A stretch of 64,000 bases of DNA from NCBI GenBank assembly GCA_963925495.1, contig CAWUST010000012.1:81557-145556 (forward strand). The letters run 5' to 3'. The notes beneath the pieces are model-generated. The model had not been told where the DNA came from. It ran no database searches and worked only from the letters and a program-made list of their open reading frames with translations. The translations under genes were made by a program, and so were the position numbers. This document shows, piece by piece, positions 16,874-25,139 of this stretch (positions within the stretch are counted from its first letter, which is position 1; each line of letters begins with the position of its first letter). The stretch comes from UBA2108 sp963925495 (lineage in GTDB: Bacteria > Bacteroidota > Bacteroidia > Flavobacteriales_G > Salibacteraceae).

Positions 16874-17953
16874 ATGGATAATTTTGTTGTTTCGGCTAGG
16901 AAGTATCGCCCACAAACTTTTCAAGATGTGGTTGGTCAAGCTTCTATTACTAAAACGTTGGACAATGCAATTTCTAGTAATCATTTAGCTCAAGCTTTTC
17001 TGTTTACAGGTCCAAGAGGAGTTGGTAAAACTACTTGTGCTCGAATTTTGGCTAAAAAAATAAATTCTTCTGATAAACACGATGGTGAAGAAGATTTTGC
17101 TTTCAATATTTTTGAGCTAGATGCCGCCTCTAATAATAGTGTTGATGGCATTCGAAATTTAACGGAACAAGTTAGAATTCCTCCCCAGGTTGGAAACTAC
17201 AGAGTCTATATTATTGATGAGGTTCACATGCTTTCGATTCAGGCATTTAATGCATTCCTGAAAACGCTTGAAGAACCACCACCACACGCTATTTTTATTT
17301 TGGCAACAACCGAAAAACATAAAATAATACCAACAATATTATCTCGATGCCAAATATTTGATTTCAAAAGAATTGAAATACCAGATATAATTGAGCAATT
17401 AGAACTTATTGGAAAAAAAGAAAAAATTAAAGCAGAGCGCGATGCACTGCATGTAATTGCGCAAAAAGCGGACGGAGCTATGCGCGACGCACTTTCCATA
17501 TTTGATCAAATTGTTAGTTTTTGTGGTAATAATATTACCTATCAAGATGTTATCGATAATTTGAATGTTTTAGATTACGATTATTACTTCAGAGTTACTG
17601 ATTCCATTCAAAAAAATGAAATTCCTAATTCACTACTTCTATTTAATGAGGTTTTAGAAAAAGGTTTTGATGGACATAATTTTATAAATGGTCTAGCTGA
17701 GCATTTTCGAAATCTTTTAGTTTGTCAAAGTCCTGAAACTTTAGAACTTTTGCTAGTAGGGGAAAACATAAAGGAAAAATATAAAAAGCAAACTTCACTT
17801 TTGTCAGGCAAAGATTTGTTATTGGCATTGCGGATTACTTCAAAATGTGATATTCAATATAAAGCAAGTAAAAATCAAAGGCTTTTAGTTGAAATTACAC
17901 TCATGCAATTGTGTTCAATAACGGAAGAGTCTGAAAAAAAAAAATCCAGTTAA
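16874..17953 (+). CDS. dnaX: DNA polymerase III subunit gamma (DnaX N-terminal frame)
   Basis: 359 aa covering the AAA+ clamp-loader ATPase. Motifs are SARKYRPQTFQDVVGQ at the N-terminus, Walker A GPRGVGKTT, IIDEVHML (Walker B), EEPPPHAIFILATTE (sensor 1 region), the SRC motif with the arginine finger in ILSRCQIFDFKRI, and GAMRDALSIFDQI (sensor 2). The four-Cys zinc module found in E. coli DnaX between Walker A and ELDAAS is absent, replaced by a short acidic loop (about residues 60-73). The frame ends at a TAA eight bases after an 11-A run. The product matches a gamma subunit; a -1 shift in the A-run joins it to the tau-specific frame. Confidence 0.92.
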   Translation: MDNFVVSARKYRPQTFQDVVGQASITKTLDNAISSNHLAQAFLFTGPRGVGKTTCARILAKKINSSDKHDGEEDFAFNIFELDAASNNSVDGIRNLTEQVRIPPQVGNYRVYIIDEVHMLSIQAFNAFLKTLEEPPPHAIFILATTEKHKIIPTILSRCQIFDFKRIEIPDIIEQLELIGKKEKIKAERDALHVIAQKADGAMRDALSIFDQIVSFCGNNITYQDVIDNLNVLDYDYYFRVTDSIQKNEIPNSLLLFNEVLEKGFDGHNFINGLAEHFRNLLVCQSPETLELLLVGENIKEKYKKQTSLLSGKDLLLALRITSKCDIQYKASKNQRLLVEITLMQLCSITEESEKKKSS

Positions 17954-17961
17954 TAAGCTGG
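17934..17961 (+). promoter_or_regulatory. A11 slippery run plus hairpin in dnaX (frameshift or slippage site)
   Basis: Eleven consecutive A (17934-17944) are followed after one base by a 6-bp hairpin (17946-17951 with 17956-17961, loop AATA, one G-U pair). The stop of the upstream frame lies in the hairpin (17951-17953). A -1 shift, or one extra A added by the polymerase, continues into an open frame of 226 codons that has the character of a DnaX C-terminus. dnaX is a known target of ribosomal frameshifting (E. coli, A AAA AAG) and of transcriptional slippage (Thermus, A9). A sequencing error in the homopolymer, or a true mutation, is the alternative. Confidence 0.6.
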
Positions 17962-18621
17962 TTTGATGAAGATTTAGATTTTCCAATTATTATTAGAGGA
18001 GATAAGCTTGCTAAAGTAGATTATAAAGTCCCAACAAATAATTCTTCAGTTTTAGCCGAACCTAAAAAGGTAGAGTCGATAACACCAAATGTTCCACAAC
18101 GTGAGATTAAAGCTGTTCCTCTTAAAAAACTTAATAAAGGGCTTCTAAACAAGGGGTTTAAATCTGGTTTGGTTTCTATTAACGGTATGCTTGAAGGTGC
18201 TAAACCAAAGCATAAGGAAGAGGAAATTGAAGATTTTTCAGATCGGCCAAGGACTATATTTTCAGAAGAAGAGTTTAAAGAACAATGGAGTTTATATATC
18301 AAAAAACTTAAAAAAGAAAAGCGAGCAAGTTTAATGAGCACACTTTCTAGTTGTCGCCCAGTAATGGAAGAAAACTTTCTTCTAAATATGATTTTCGATA
18401 ATAAGGTTCAAGAAAGTGAATTCAATAATCATAAAACAGATTTGCTTGGCTTTCTTCGTGAATCTCTTCAAAATTGGGGGATTCATGTAAAATCGGAAGT
18501 TCGAGAAAATGAGCAAAAGAAAAAGTACTATACCAATAAAGAACGTTTTGAGCGTATGATAGAGCTTAATCCCAAATTGGAAGACTTAAAGAAAAGGTTA
18601 AATTTAGATACAGATTATTAA
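17944..18621 (+). CDS. dnaX: DNA polymerase III tau-specific C-terminal region (-1 frame of dnaX)
   Basis: An open frame in -1 relative to the gamma frame, continuous from upstream of 17941 to TAA 18619-18621. It begins KIQLISWFDEDLDF and includes a proline/asparagine/lysine-rich linker. A folded C-terminal part follows (about the last 120 codons, WSLYIKKLKKEKRAS onward, ending NLDTDY), like the C-terminal domains of full-length Bacteroidota DnaX. Joined at the A11 run it gives a protein of about 582 aa. The first ATG in the frame is at 18169, inside the linker, so independent translation would make only a partial domain. Bidirectional terminator at 18624-18660. Confidence 0.7.
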   Translation: MQLISWFDEDLDFPIIIRGDKLAKVDYKVPTNNSSVLAEPKKVESITPNVPQREIKAVPLKKLNKGLLNKGFKSGLVSINGMLEGAKPKHKEEEIEDFSDRPRTIFSEEEFKEQWSLYIKKLKKEKRASLMSTLSSCRPVMEENFLLNMIFDNKVQESEFNNHKTDLLGFLRESLQNWGIHVKSEVRENEQKKKYYTNKERFERMIELNPKLEDLKKRLNLDTDY

Positions 18622-18623
18622 GA

Positions 18624-18660
18624 AATGAGGCGTCATTTTAATTGCAAATGACGCCTCATT
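18624..18660. terminator. Bidirectional terminator between dnaX and the DEAD-box helicase gene
   Basis: A perfect 15-bp inverted repeat (18624-18638 with 18646-18660, core AATGAGGCGTCATTT) with a 7-nt loop, placed between two convergent genes three bases after the dnaX stop. U-rich sequence follows on both strands but is short, so efficiency is uncertain. Confidence 0.7.
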
Positions 18661-18673
18661 GTTTTAGAATTTT

Positions 18674-19981
18674 TTAATCCACAAAAGTGAAAGCCTTCCC
18701 AAGTTTTCCAGCTCTTCCAGTTCTTCCAATTCTATGAATATAACTGTCAAAAGTCATCGGAATAACGTAATTAATAACGTGAGTTACGTCAGATACGTCA
18801 ATACCACGGGCCGCTACATCAGTAGCAACTAATATTTGAATATTACCTTTTTTAAACTTTTCTAATGCGTTTTGTCTTGCGTTTTGCGTTTTGTTTCCAT
18901 GAATACAATCTGCTTTAAACTTTGCTTTTTTAAGTTTGTCGCATAAACGATTGACCCGATGTTTTGCTTCGTCAAAGATTAAAACTTTTTCAAATTCCTC
19001 TCCTTGCAACATATCGATTAGGTAATTAAGTTTGTTTACATCTGGAGATAAACGAATGACTTCTTGGTTTATGTGATCGCTTGTCATAGCACCAGTACTC
19101 ACTTTTACTATGGCAGGATCGGTAAGGATATTATCAATAAGGGACTGTTGTTTTTTGTCCAACGTTGCCGAAAATAACATTGTGTGATTCCGGTTCTTCA
19201 TTTCTGCGATAATACGTTTTACATCATGCACAAAACCCATATCAAGCATGCGATCGAACTCATCCAGCACAAGTGTGTTGAATTTTTTCATATCTAGTAT
19301 ACGCCTATCCACAAGGTCAAGAAGCCTTCCTGGTGTTCCAATTATTACCTGCTGATCTCTTCTTAATTGAGAAATATCTTTTCTGATGTTAGTACCACCA
19401 ATAAATACTGCACTGCTCATTCCTAAGCCTTTAGTCATGCTCCTAAATTCGTCTTCTACTTGAATTGCAAGTTCACGAGTAGGCACTACGATTAAGGCAA
19501 AAGAATTTCTTTTTACGTTTATTAGTCTTTCAATAATTGGAATAAGAAAAGCACCTGTTTTACCAGTTCCTGTTTTTGCTATCCCTAGCAAATCTTTATC
19601 TTCCAAAAGAATTTCTATGGTTCTGTCTTGAATTTCAGAAGGTCTTTCGTAGCCTTTTTCTTTCAAACAAATTTTTAGACGAGGACTAAGTGGCATTTCG
19701 TCAAAAAGTCTATCGGCTCTAAAATCTTTGATTTCTAATTCTACTGCCTTATGTACTAATTTTTCCGGATCTAGTTTAGATGGACCTTGTTTTTGTCTTC
19801 CACTACCACCACCTTTATGTTCCGGTCTTCGGCCTTTTTCTCCACCAGAGTTTCTGGAGGAAGAATTGGTACGGTTTGAGTCCCCAGGGCTTCCTGGTCT
19901 TCGTTTTTTGTTTTTCCAAGCAGGCTTGCTATTGCTGTTACTGCTACTATTACTTTTTTTATTAAATGATGAATTACTCAT
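18674..19981 (-). CDS. DEAD-box ATP-dependent RNA helicase (RhlE/DeaD-like)
   Basis: 435 aa. A low-complexity basic N-terminus (Ser/Asn/Gly/Lys/Arg-rich, about residues 1-75) precedes the helicase core. The core has the Q motif (RPSEIQDRTIE), Walker A AKTGTGKTG near residue 137, PTRELAIQ, TPGRLLDL, a DEFD box near residue 238 in place of DEAD, and SATLDKKQ. The second RecA domain has VATDVAARGIDV and HRIGRTGRAG. It ends soon after motif VI (KAFTFVD), without the C-terminal basic tail that many relatives have; the tail function may have moved to the N-terminus. Roles are RNA unwinding in ribosome assembly or cold adaptation. The 5' leader is probably long (about 250 nt). Confidence 0.92.
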   Translation of the reverse strand: MSNSSFNKKSNSSSNSNSKPAWKNKKRRPGSPGDSNRTNSSSRNSGGEKGRRPEHKGGGSGRQKQGPSKLDPEKLVHKAVELEIKDFRADRLFDEMPLSPRLKICLKEKGYERPSEIQDRTIEILLEDKDLLGIAKTGTGKTGAFLIPIIERLINVKRNSFALIVVPTRELAIQVEDEFRSMTKGLGMSSAVFIGGTNIRKDISQLRRDQQVIIGTPGRLLDLVDRRILDMKKFNTLVLDEFDRMLDMGFVHDVKRIIAEMKNRNHTMLFSATLDKKQQSLIDNILTDPAIVKVSTGAMTSDHINQEVIRLSPDVNKLNYLIDMLQGEEFEKVLIFDEAKHRVNRLCDKLKKAKFKADCIHGNKTQNARQNALEKFKKGNIQILVATDVAARGIDVSDVTHVINYVIPMTFDSYIHRIGRTGRAGKLGKAFTFVD

Positions 19982-20401
19982 ACTATTATTGATGCAATAG
20001 AATACCTATTGCTATGTTTTTTTGTTGCATTTGATTATTGCGCTAAATCAAATGCAGAATAAAATTAATTTGAAATTTTAAGGAGAATGTATCGCTAACT
20101 GCGCACGGTTATTGAAAGTCTCATAGTTTGCTTGCTTTTAAGTGACTTGTTTTATTTTATTGTGTCTAGCAAGTAAACGCGACCGGTTCAATTATTTGTT
20201 GAATTGGACGCCAACTTAGTTTTGTACTAAGAGATTACAAATGTAGTTAGGAATTTAGAACTATTGAGTATTTATTAATTCGTAGATTCAACAACGAAGT
20301 GCAAGTTTTTAATTTTTCCAAATGTATTTATAATATTCCTAAAATTAATTGCCTCCAAATTGACTTTTCATTTTGCTACCTTTCTGTAAATGCCAATTCG
20401 C
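19982..20401. other. 420-bp non-coding stretch upstream of the helicase gene
   Basis: No convincing ORF was seen. It contains a minus-strand TAnnTTTG element (20238-20245) and a small inverted repeat TTCAA/TTGAA near 20187-20203. DEAD-box helicase genes in several phyla have long leaders with temperature-sensitive control, so a regulatory leader is possible, but no known motif was identified. Confidence 0.35.
20238..20245 (-). promoter_or_regulatory. Possible -7 element of the helicase gene
   Basis: The minus strand reads TACATTTG, matching TAnnTTTG. No TTG is present at the -33 distance, so support is weak. If used, the leader would be about 250 nt. Confidence 0.3.
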
Positions 20402-21325
20402 TTATAAGGTATTATTTTGAATTATTTCCCATAAAAGGATAGCTCTATCGTCGCCTGAAGAAATCAAATAATTATTGTAAGTGCTCCAAATTATTTTATT
20501 TACAGAATTTAGGTGACCACCCTGTTTTGCTTTATTAATCACTTTTAAAAGTTGAAATGTATTCGAATCCCAAATTTTTATTGTTTTGTCACGGCTGGCA
20601 GTCGCAAATAACTTAGAATTAGGGCTGTAGGCAATGTCGTAAATAGCCCAATTATGTGCTGGAATTGATTTTATTATTTCATACTTTCCCACTTGCCAGA
20701 TGTTCAAATGAGCATCTCTGCCACCCGTTAAAAGAACTTTTCCATCAGGACTGAAACGCACAACATTTGACGAAAGCCGATGCCCAACAAAGACCTTTTT
20801 TTCTTGCAATGTATTTAGGTCAAAGATGCGAATGTTGCCATCGCCTGAAGCTACGGCTATTTCAGAGGTAAAGTAATTGAAGTCAATGTTTCGTACTTTT
20901 TCATTACAAAGTTTTTTAATTTGGATTAAGGACAAGGTGTCAAGTGAACAAATCGCAAAACTGCCGTCTCCACCAGCTGTATAAATACAATTGGTTTCTA
21001 AGGAATACCTAATATTAAAAACCTGAGAAGTATGGTTTTTTAGAATTTTTATTTCTTCTTTTTTTTCTAAATCTACTATATGAACATTGCCATCTGAGGT
21101 TCCTGCCAGTAACAATTTTTTTTCAGGAATGTGACAAATAGAATATAAAACGGCCGGAAATCGAGCTACAAATTTGTCAGCTACAAATGTTTTTAAATTC
21201 CATTGTGCGATTATCTTATCTCCACTACCAGAGAAAATAAGGTGTTCATCCGTTCCTTTATCTAAACCGTAAACTGAGCCACCATGTCCTGTAAGTACTG
21301 CTATTTTCTTTACCTCAATTCTCAT
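20402..21325 (-). CDS. WD40-repeat protein
   Basis: 307 aa made almost entirely of WD40 repeats, about seven blades. Examples are SGSGDKIIAQWNLK, AGTSDGNVHIVDLE, TAGGDGSFAICSLD, ASGDGNIRIFDLN, TGGRDAHLNIWQVG, TASRDKTIKIWDSN and SSGDDRAILLWEI. Each has the GH/D-x-W/I spacing that closes a propeller blade. There is no signal peptide or membrane helix, so it is a cytoplasmic scaffold; the partner is unknown. It lies 70 bp downstream of the SulP transporter gene on the same strand and may share its transcript. Similar stand-alone WD40 proteins are found in Flavobacteriales. Confidence 0.9.
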   Translation of the reverse strand: MRIEVKKIAVLTGHGGSVYGLDKGTDEHLIFSGSGDKIIAQWNLKTFVADKFVARFPAVLYSICHIPEKKLLLAGTSDGNVHIVDLEKKEEIKILKNHTSQVFNIRYSLETNCIYTAGGDGSFAICSLDTLSLIQIKKLCNEKVRNIDFNYFTSEIAVASGDGNIRIFDLNTLQEKKVFVGHRLSSNVVRFSPDGKVLLTGGRDAHLNIWQVGKYEIIKSIPAHNWAIYDIAYSPNSKLFATASRDKTIKIWDSNTFQLLKVINKAKQGGHLNSVNKIIWSTYNNYLISSGDDRAILLWEIIQNNTL

Positions 21326-21395
21326 TAATGTATAAGTTTTCTCATTTCAGTGTCATTGCACTTTTCACAAATAAAAAGTCGATATTACAATAATT

Positions 21396-23639
21396 TCATT
21401 TTTTAACAGGGTCACTATTCAAACCCATGTTTTTCAGTAAATTGGAGGAAAAGGCAAGCATGTTTTGCACTTCTTCGGTGCGGGCAATATGTACGTAAGT
21501 AAATATCATTAATGCCTCTCCGTTACTTTCAATGTGGTGTATTTCATTTTCATCTAGAAAACAAATGAGGTCATCAGTAAAGAATTTTCGGATGGCACCT
21601 TCATCTTCTCCACTTAAATGAAATTTATGAGAGAAACCAGGGTGTTTTATAAAATCAATATCTCGGTTTAATCGGGAAAATACTTTCACCCGTTCAAATA
21701 TTTTATCAAATAGTCCTTCTTTGTCAATAATAAATCGCGGAATTCGAGTTGGGAGTCTCACAATTTGGACTGTAGTTTGATACACCTCCAAAGCAAACAT
21801 TGCCCCTTCATCAAACACAATGTCGGCTATTTCCCATTGTGCATTATTTTCTAAATCTTTCCCTTGCAGAGAATTACTCTTCATTTCAATTGGGCGCGAA
21901 TCGAAGAAACGAAAGTTTCTCAAATAAGAAGTATTCCAATCCACCTCACGATCGAAAGACCAGCCATTTGCAATGGCTAATTTTTGTAAACGAATTTGAC
22001 GTTTGGTAAGCCGCTTGGTCAGGCCACCCGTAATAATTTTTAAAGCTCGGTTATGATTTGTAGAAGCAACATGATTGTCCAATCCAACGAGTTTCACATC
22101 TCCACCTTTGTTCTCTTGAATGCGCTTATATTCAATCACATTTTCCATTATAGTTAGATCTATCAGTCGAGTTTGTGACATATCAATACGCACTGTAGCA
22201 CCAGATGGAATTTTTTTCAGCAATTTGTCAAGCTGCAAGGCATATAAGAAATTGGCAATTCCTTTCAATTTGACATCATAAGTGCCATTATCTAATTGAA
22301 TCAATTTGGAGCCAGAATTATAAATCAGTTTAAAGAAACGCACGAAGCCGACTTTTGCCAACAACAGGTGCAAGACTAGTGTAACCAAAATCCCACCTAG
22401 GATGCCATACAACAAGTCTGTAAAAAGTGTTATTATCAGTGTTGATGAAAGGAATAACAACTGTTCTACGCCTTGATCGTAAGCCTGCTTAAATACTTTA
22501 GGTGATGCCAATTTATAGCCTGTGTGCAATAATATTGCTGCCAAGGCTGCCAAAGGGACGCTTCTTAAGAGCGGTGCCAAAATCAAGATAAAAAGAATTA
22601 AAAAGATTCCATGGTAAAAGTTGGACCATTTAGTCTTGGCATTGTGATTTACGTTTACAGTACTTCTAACAATCACTGTTATAATCGGAAGTCCGCCGAG
22701 CGCTCCGGATATCATTGTACTAAGTCCAACGCCCACCAAGTCTTTGTCTAAGTCAGTGGTTCGCTTATAAGGATCTAGTTTATCAACGGCACGTGCGATG
22801 GCCAGTGTTTCTATGGTAGCGATTGTGGTAATGGACAATACGGTTAGCCAAAAAGCCGAAGTCCCTATCATTCCAAAATCTGGATGCATAATGCTATCCA
22901 ATGGGTTTTTAGGAATATCAATAAGTAGTTTAGGGCTTACGGCATAGGAATTTCCCAAGAATTCAATATAATGCTCTGTAAAAAAATCAAATGCGAATAC
23001 CAATGGTATTGCCAATAGCAAAACCCACATGGGTGCTGGTATTGATTGGATGAAGTTATTTTTAATTTTATTGTGAAAAACAAGAGCCAAAATACCAACC
23101 AGTGCAATTAGAAAGACAAAGGGATTGGCATCGGGAAGCTCATAGAAAATATCTACTAAAGTTTCAATAGTGGTGTCACCATTGGAATCTGTTCCTAGTG
23201 CAAAGTGCGCTTGTTTTGCAAAGATAATTACGCCAATAGCGGCTAAAATACCATGTAGAACCGAAGAAGGCAATAACTTGCCAAAGCGCCCCATTTTAAG
23301 GAGTCCAAATAAAATTTGAATGGCTCCAGCAACAACTATTGCTGCTAGTACGTAATTGATGTTTCCGTCTAATGCAACAAGACCGCCAAGAACCACTGCA
23401 ATTAATCCGGCCGCGGGGCCATTAATTGCTATGTGCCCTCCACGAAAAAATGTAGTCACAACTCCGCCGATAATTGCGGAAAGCACCCCAGCCATTGGTG
23501 CTACTTCTGAAGCAACGGCAATACCCAATGCAAGTGGTAAGGCCACTAGAGACACACTCAAAGCGGCCTTAAGGTCGCTGCGCCAATGTTCTTTTAATCC
23601 ACTAAATCCGCTCGAAGGAATGGGGTTTTTTGTATTCAT
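21396..23639 (-). CDS. SulP-family inorganic anion transporter with C-terminal STAS-like region
   Basis: 747 aa. The N-terminal 430 residues contain the SulP transmembrane core, including LKAALSVSLVALPLALGIAVAS (TM1), GGHIAINGPAAGLIAVV and a dozen further hydrophobic segments. A cytoplasmic region follows with a STAS-like fold (about residues 440-540, GATVRIDMSQTRLIDLTIMENV). An extra C-terminal 200 residues of unknown fold include a His-containing patch (HPGFSHKFHLSGEDEG). Members carry sulfate, bicarbonate or other anions; the substrate is not clear, though versions with long cytoplasmic tails are often bicarbonate/Na+ type in marine Bacteroidota. Confidence 0.9.
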   Translation of the reverse strand: MNTKNPIPSSGFSGLKEHWRSDLKAALSVSLVALPLALGIAVASEVAPMAGVLSAIIGGVVTTFFRGGHIAINGPAAGLIAVVLGGLVALDGNINYVLAAIVVAGAIQILFGLLKMGRFGKLLPSSVLHGILAAIGVIIFAKQAHFALGTDSNGDTTIETLVDIFYELPDANPFVFLIALVGILALVFHNKIKNNFIQSIPAPMWVLLLAIPLVFAFDFFTEHYIEFLGNSYAVSPKLLIDIPKNPLDSIMHPDFGMIGTSAFWLTVLSITTIATIETLAIARAVDKLDPYKRTTDLDKDLVGVGLSTMISGALGGLPIITVIVRSTVNVNHNAKTKWSNFYHGIFLILFILILAPLLRSVPLAALAAILLHTGYKLASPKVFKQAYDQGVEQLLFLSSTLIITLFTDLLYGILGGILVTLVLHLLLAKVGFVRFFKLIYNSGSKLIQLDNGTYDVKLKGIANFLYALQLDKLLKKIPSGATVRIDMSQTRLIDLTIMENVIEYKRIQENKGGDVKLVGLDNHVASTNHNRALKIITGGLTKRLTKRQIRLQKLAIANGWSFDREVDWNTSYLRNFRFFDSRPIEMKSNSLQGKDLENNAQWEIADIVFDEGAMFALEVYQTTVQIVRLPTRIPRFIIDKEGLFDKIFERVKVFSRLNRDIDFIKHPGFSHKFHLSGEDEGAIRKFFTDDLICFLDENEIHHIESNGEALMIFTYVHIARTEEVQNMLAFSSNLLKNMGLNSDPVKK

Positions 23640-23776
23640 TTCTTGTGAAAATCTTTTGAATTACACTATTTACAGTAGAGGAGATATAATACTCGTGGTG
23701 GTCCAGAGTATTCCATTCCAATTATACTTTGTTTCTTGAAAATATTTATTTGCTGGTCAAGAAGTGGCTAAGATAA

Positions 23777-23784
23777 CAAATCTA
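23777..23784 (-). promoter_or_regulatory. Possible -7 element of the SulP gene
   Basis: The minus strand reads TAGATTTG, matching TAnnTTTG, about 138 bases before the start codon. No clear -33 TTG was found. Confidence 0.3.
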
Positions 23785-23803
23785 TCCCGCTATTATGTCT
23801 TAA

Positions 23804-23938
23804 TCGTATTTGATTGTATACTTATTTGATTTTGAAACATTTAAAGGAGGCTTTCGTGCTTTAGTAGAAAATGGAAAAGAGAAAGTCTACATACAAGATT
23901 ATATGAATACTTATAACCCTTGGGTTCATTTATCCTAA
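23804..23938 (+). pseudogene. Coding-like fragment, unrecognised
   Basis: A 44-codon open stretch with protein-like composition (FDFETFKGGFRALVEN, then a segment ending DYMNTYNPWVHLS) and a stop at 23936-23938. It has no ATG at a sensible start position. It lies in the 336-bp gap between the SulP and methyltransferase genes. It may be the 3' end of a lost gene. I cannot name the family. Confidence 0.3.
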
Positions 23939-23975
23939 GTTTTTTAGTAAGCATCTTTCAATTGGGATCATAATA

Positions 23976-24716
23976 TTATCCTCCTTTTCTTGCAACTAGA
24001 ATCAATCGATTACTTGTTTCGGCATTAAATTCTTCTAAGTTATAATTCCCAAAAACCTTTTCAATTTTTAGTTTAAATGGAGCAAATAGTTCTATCAAAT
24101 CTTCTAGTTCAAATGCAGTTACACGTTCTTCAAAATGCAGTTTTTTTCCATCGGCTTCAAAATCTATATTCTTTTGAATTATGTTGTTTTTGACCTCTCT
24201 TTTTATAGAGAACTCAATTCCTTCTTTGGTTATTTTTTCCTGCGCCACCAAGTTGTTTTTTACCTTGTTTGCATTTAAAAAATCGAGTACAAATATTCCG
24301 TTTGGTTTTAGCCCTTCACAAACCGATTCCATAACTCTAAGGTTATCTTCTCTGTTGTTAAAATAACCGAAACTAGTAAACAAATTGAAAATGTAATTGA
24401 AGTAATGTGGTTTATAAACCATACGCATATCATGAACTGAAAAACGCAAATTTTCGTTTTCAGATTCAATAGCAGATGCTATGCTGCTAGAGGATAAATC
24501 TACTCCCCAAACCCGATAACCTAATCTATTGATGTGTTTTGCATGCCTTCCTTTTCCACAAGCTAAATCCAAAATGGTTGCATTTTCAGTTGGTTTTAAA
24601 AAACCGATGAGGTTTTCGATAAACCTGCTCCCTTCCGTGTAATCTCTATCGCTGTATAAGGTGTGGTACCAGGTGGTGTCAAACCAGTTTTCGAACCAAT
24701 CGCATTTTTTATCCAT
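23976..24716 (-). CDS. Class I SAM-dependent methyltransferase
   Basis: 246 aa. Motif I is ILDLACGKGRHAKHI (about residues 41-55), followed by the acidic residue after motif I in VWGVDLSSSSI, then FSVHDMRM and FNLFTSFGYF. The N-terminus DKKCDWFENWFDTTWYHTLY is typical of a Bacteroidota family of small cytosolic methyltransferases whose substrate is unknown. I choose ATG 24716 because a strong promoter (-7 box 24723-24730) overlaps the ATG at 24725. The transcript would then be leaderless. Confidence 0.85.
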   Translation of the reverse strand: MDKKCDWFENWFDTTWYHTLYSDRDYTEGSRFIENLIGFLKPTENATILDLACGKGRHAKHINRLGYRVWGVDLSSSSIASAIESENENLRFSVHDMRMVYKPHYFNYIFNLFTSFGYFNNREDNLRVMESVCEGLKPNGIFVLDFLNANKVKNNLVAQEKITKEGIEFSIKREVKNNIIQKNIDFEADGKKLHFEERVTAFELEDLIELFAPFKLKIEKVFGNYNLEEFNAETSNRLILVARKGG

Positions 24717-24722
24717 AAAAAT

Positions 24723-24750
24723 CAAAGGTATTTATTATACTCTAACTCAA
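24723..24750 (-). promoter_or_regulatory. Promoter of the methyltransferase gene (TTG-N17-TACCTTTG)
   Basis: The minus strand has TTG at 24750-24748, 17 bp, then TACCTTTG at 24730-24723. This is close to TTG-N19-TAnnTTTG. The predicted start of transcription is at or next to ATG 24716. Confidence 0.55.
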
Positions 24751-24847
24751 AATTTAATGAAAAAACAATTGTCTAAAATAAAATATCTTTGGAGTATGAG
24801 GAAAATAAATTAAAACCGTTGGTTTTGTTCGTCCGAATTATTCGAGG

Positions 24848-24970
24848 CTGTTTTTAAATTTCAGAATTTTTATTTATAAAGGAGTTTTGCAAGGCATTCG
24901 AAATAATGGAAAAAGGAGCTTACTTTTTGTAGGTGATTTTTTTTCAGAATGAGAATAACGAAGCAAAAAC
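24848..24970. repeat. Direct repeat, copy 1 (123 bp)
   Basis: Near-identical to 25001-25124: one G/A change, one extra T in a T-run, and one A/C change. A 30-bp spacer separates the copies, and similarity weakens but continues upstream, so the tandem period is about 153 bp. No ORF or terminal inverted repeats were seen. It lies just downstream of the S46 peptidase gene (minus strand). Confidence 0.9.
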
Positions 24971-25000
24971 GATTGTTTTATTCGTTTTATTTATTAGAAT

Positions 25001-25124
25001 CTGTTTTTAAATTTCAGAATTTTTATTTATAAAGGAGTTTTGCAAGGCATTCGAAATAATGGAAAAAGGAGCTTACTTTTTGTAGGTAATTTTTTTTTCA
25101 GAATGAGAATAACGCAGCAAAAAC
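25001..25124. repeat. Direct repeat, copy 2 (124 bp)
   Basis: Second copy of the 24848-24970 repeat, ending 15 bases from the S46 peptidase stop codon. It would be in the 3' UTR of that mRNA. It may be a dispersed intergenic element; only these two copies are visible here. Confidence 0.9.
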
Positions 25125-25139
25125 CTTTAAAAATAAAAA

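Noticed and set aside
19728..20000. Leucine-rich plus-strand ORF opposite the helicase N-terminus
   Set aside because: It is the antisense of the Ser/Asn/Lys low-complexity region, which mechanically gives Leu-rich translations.
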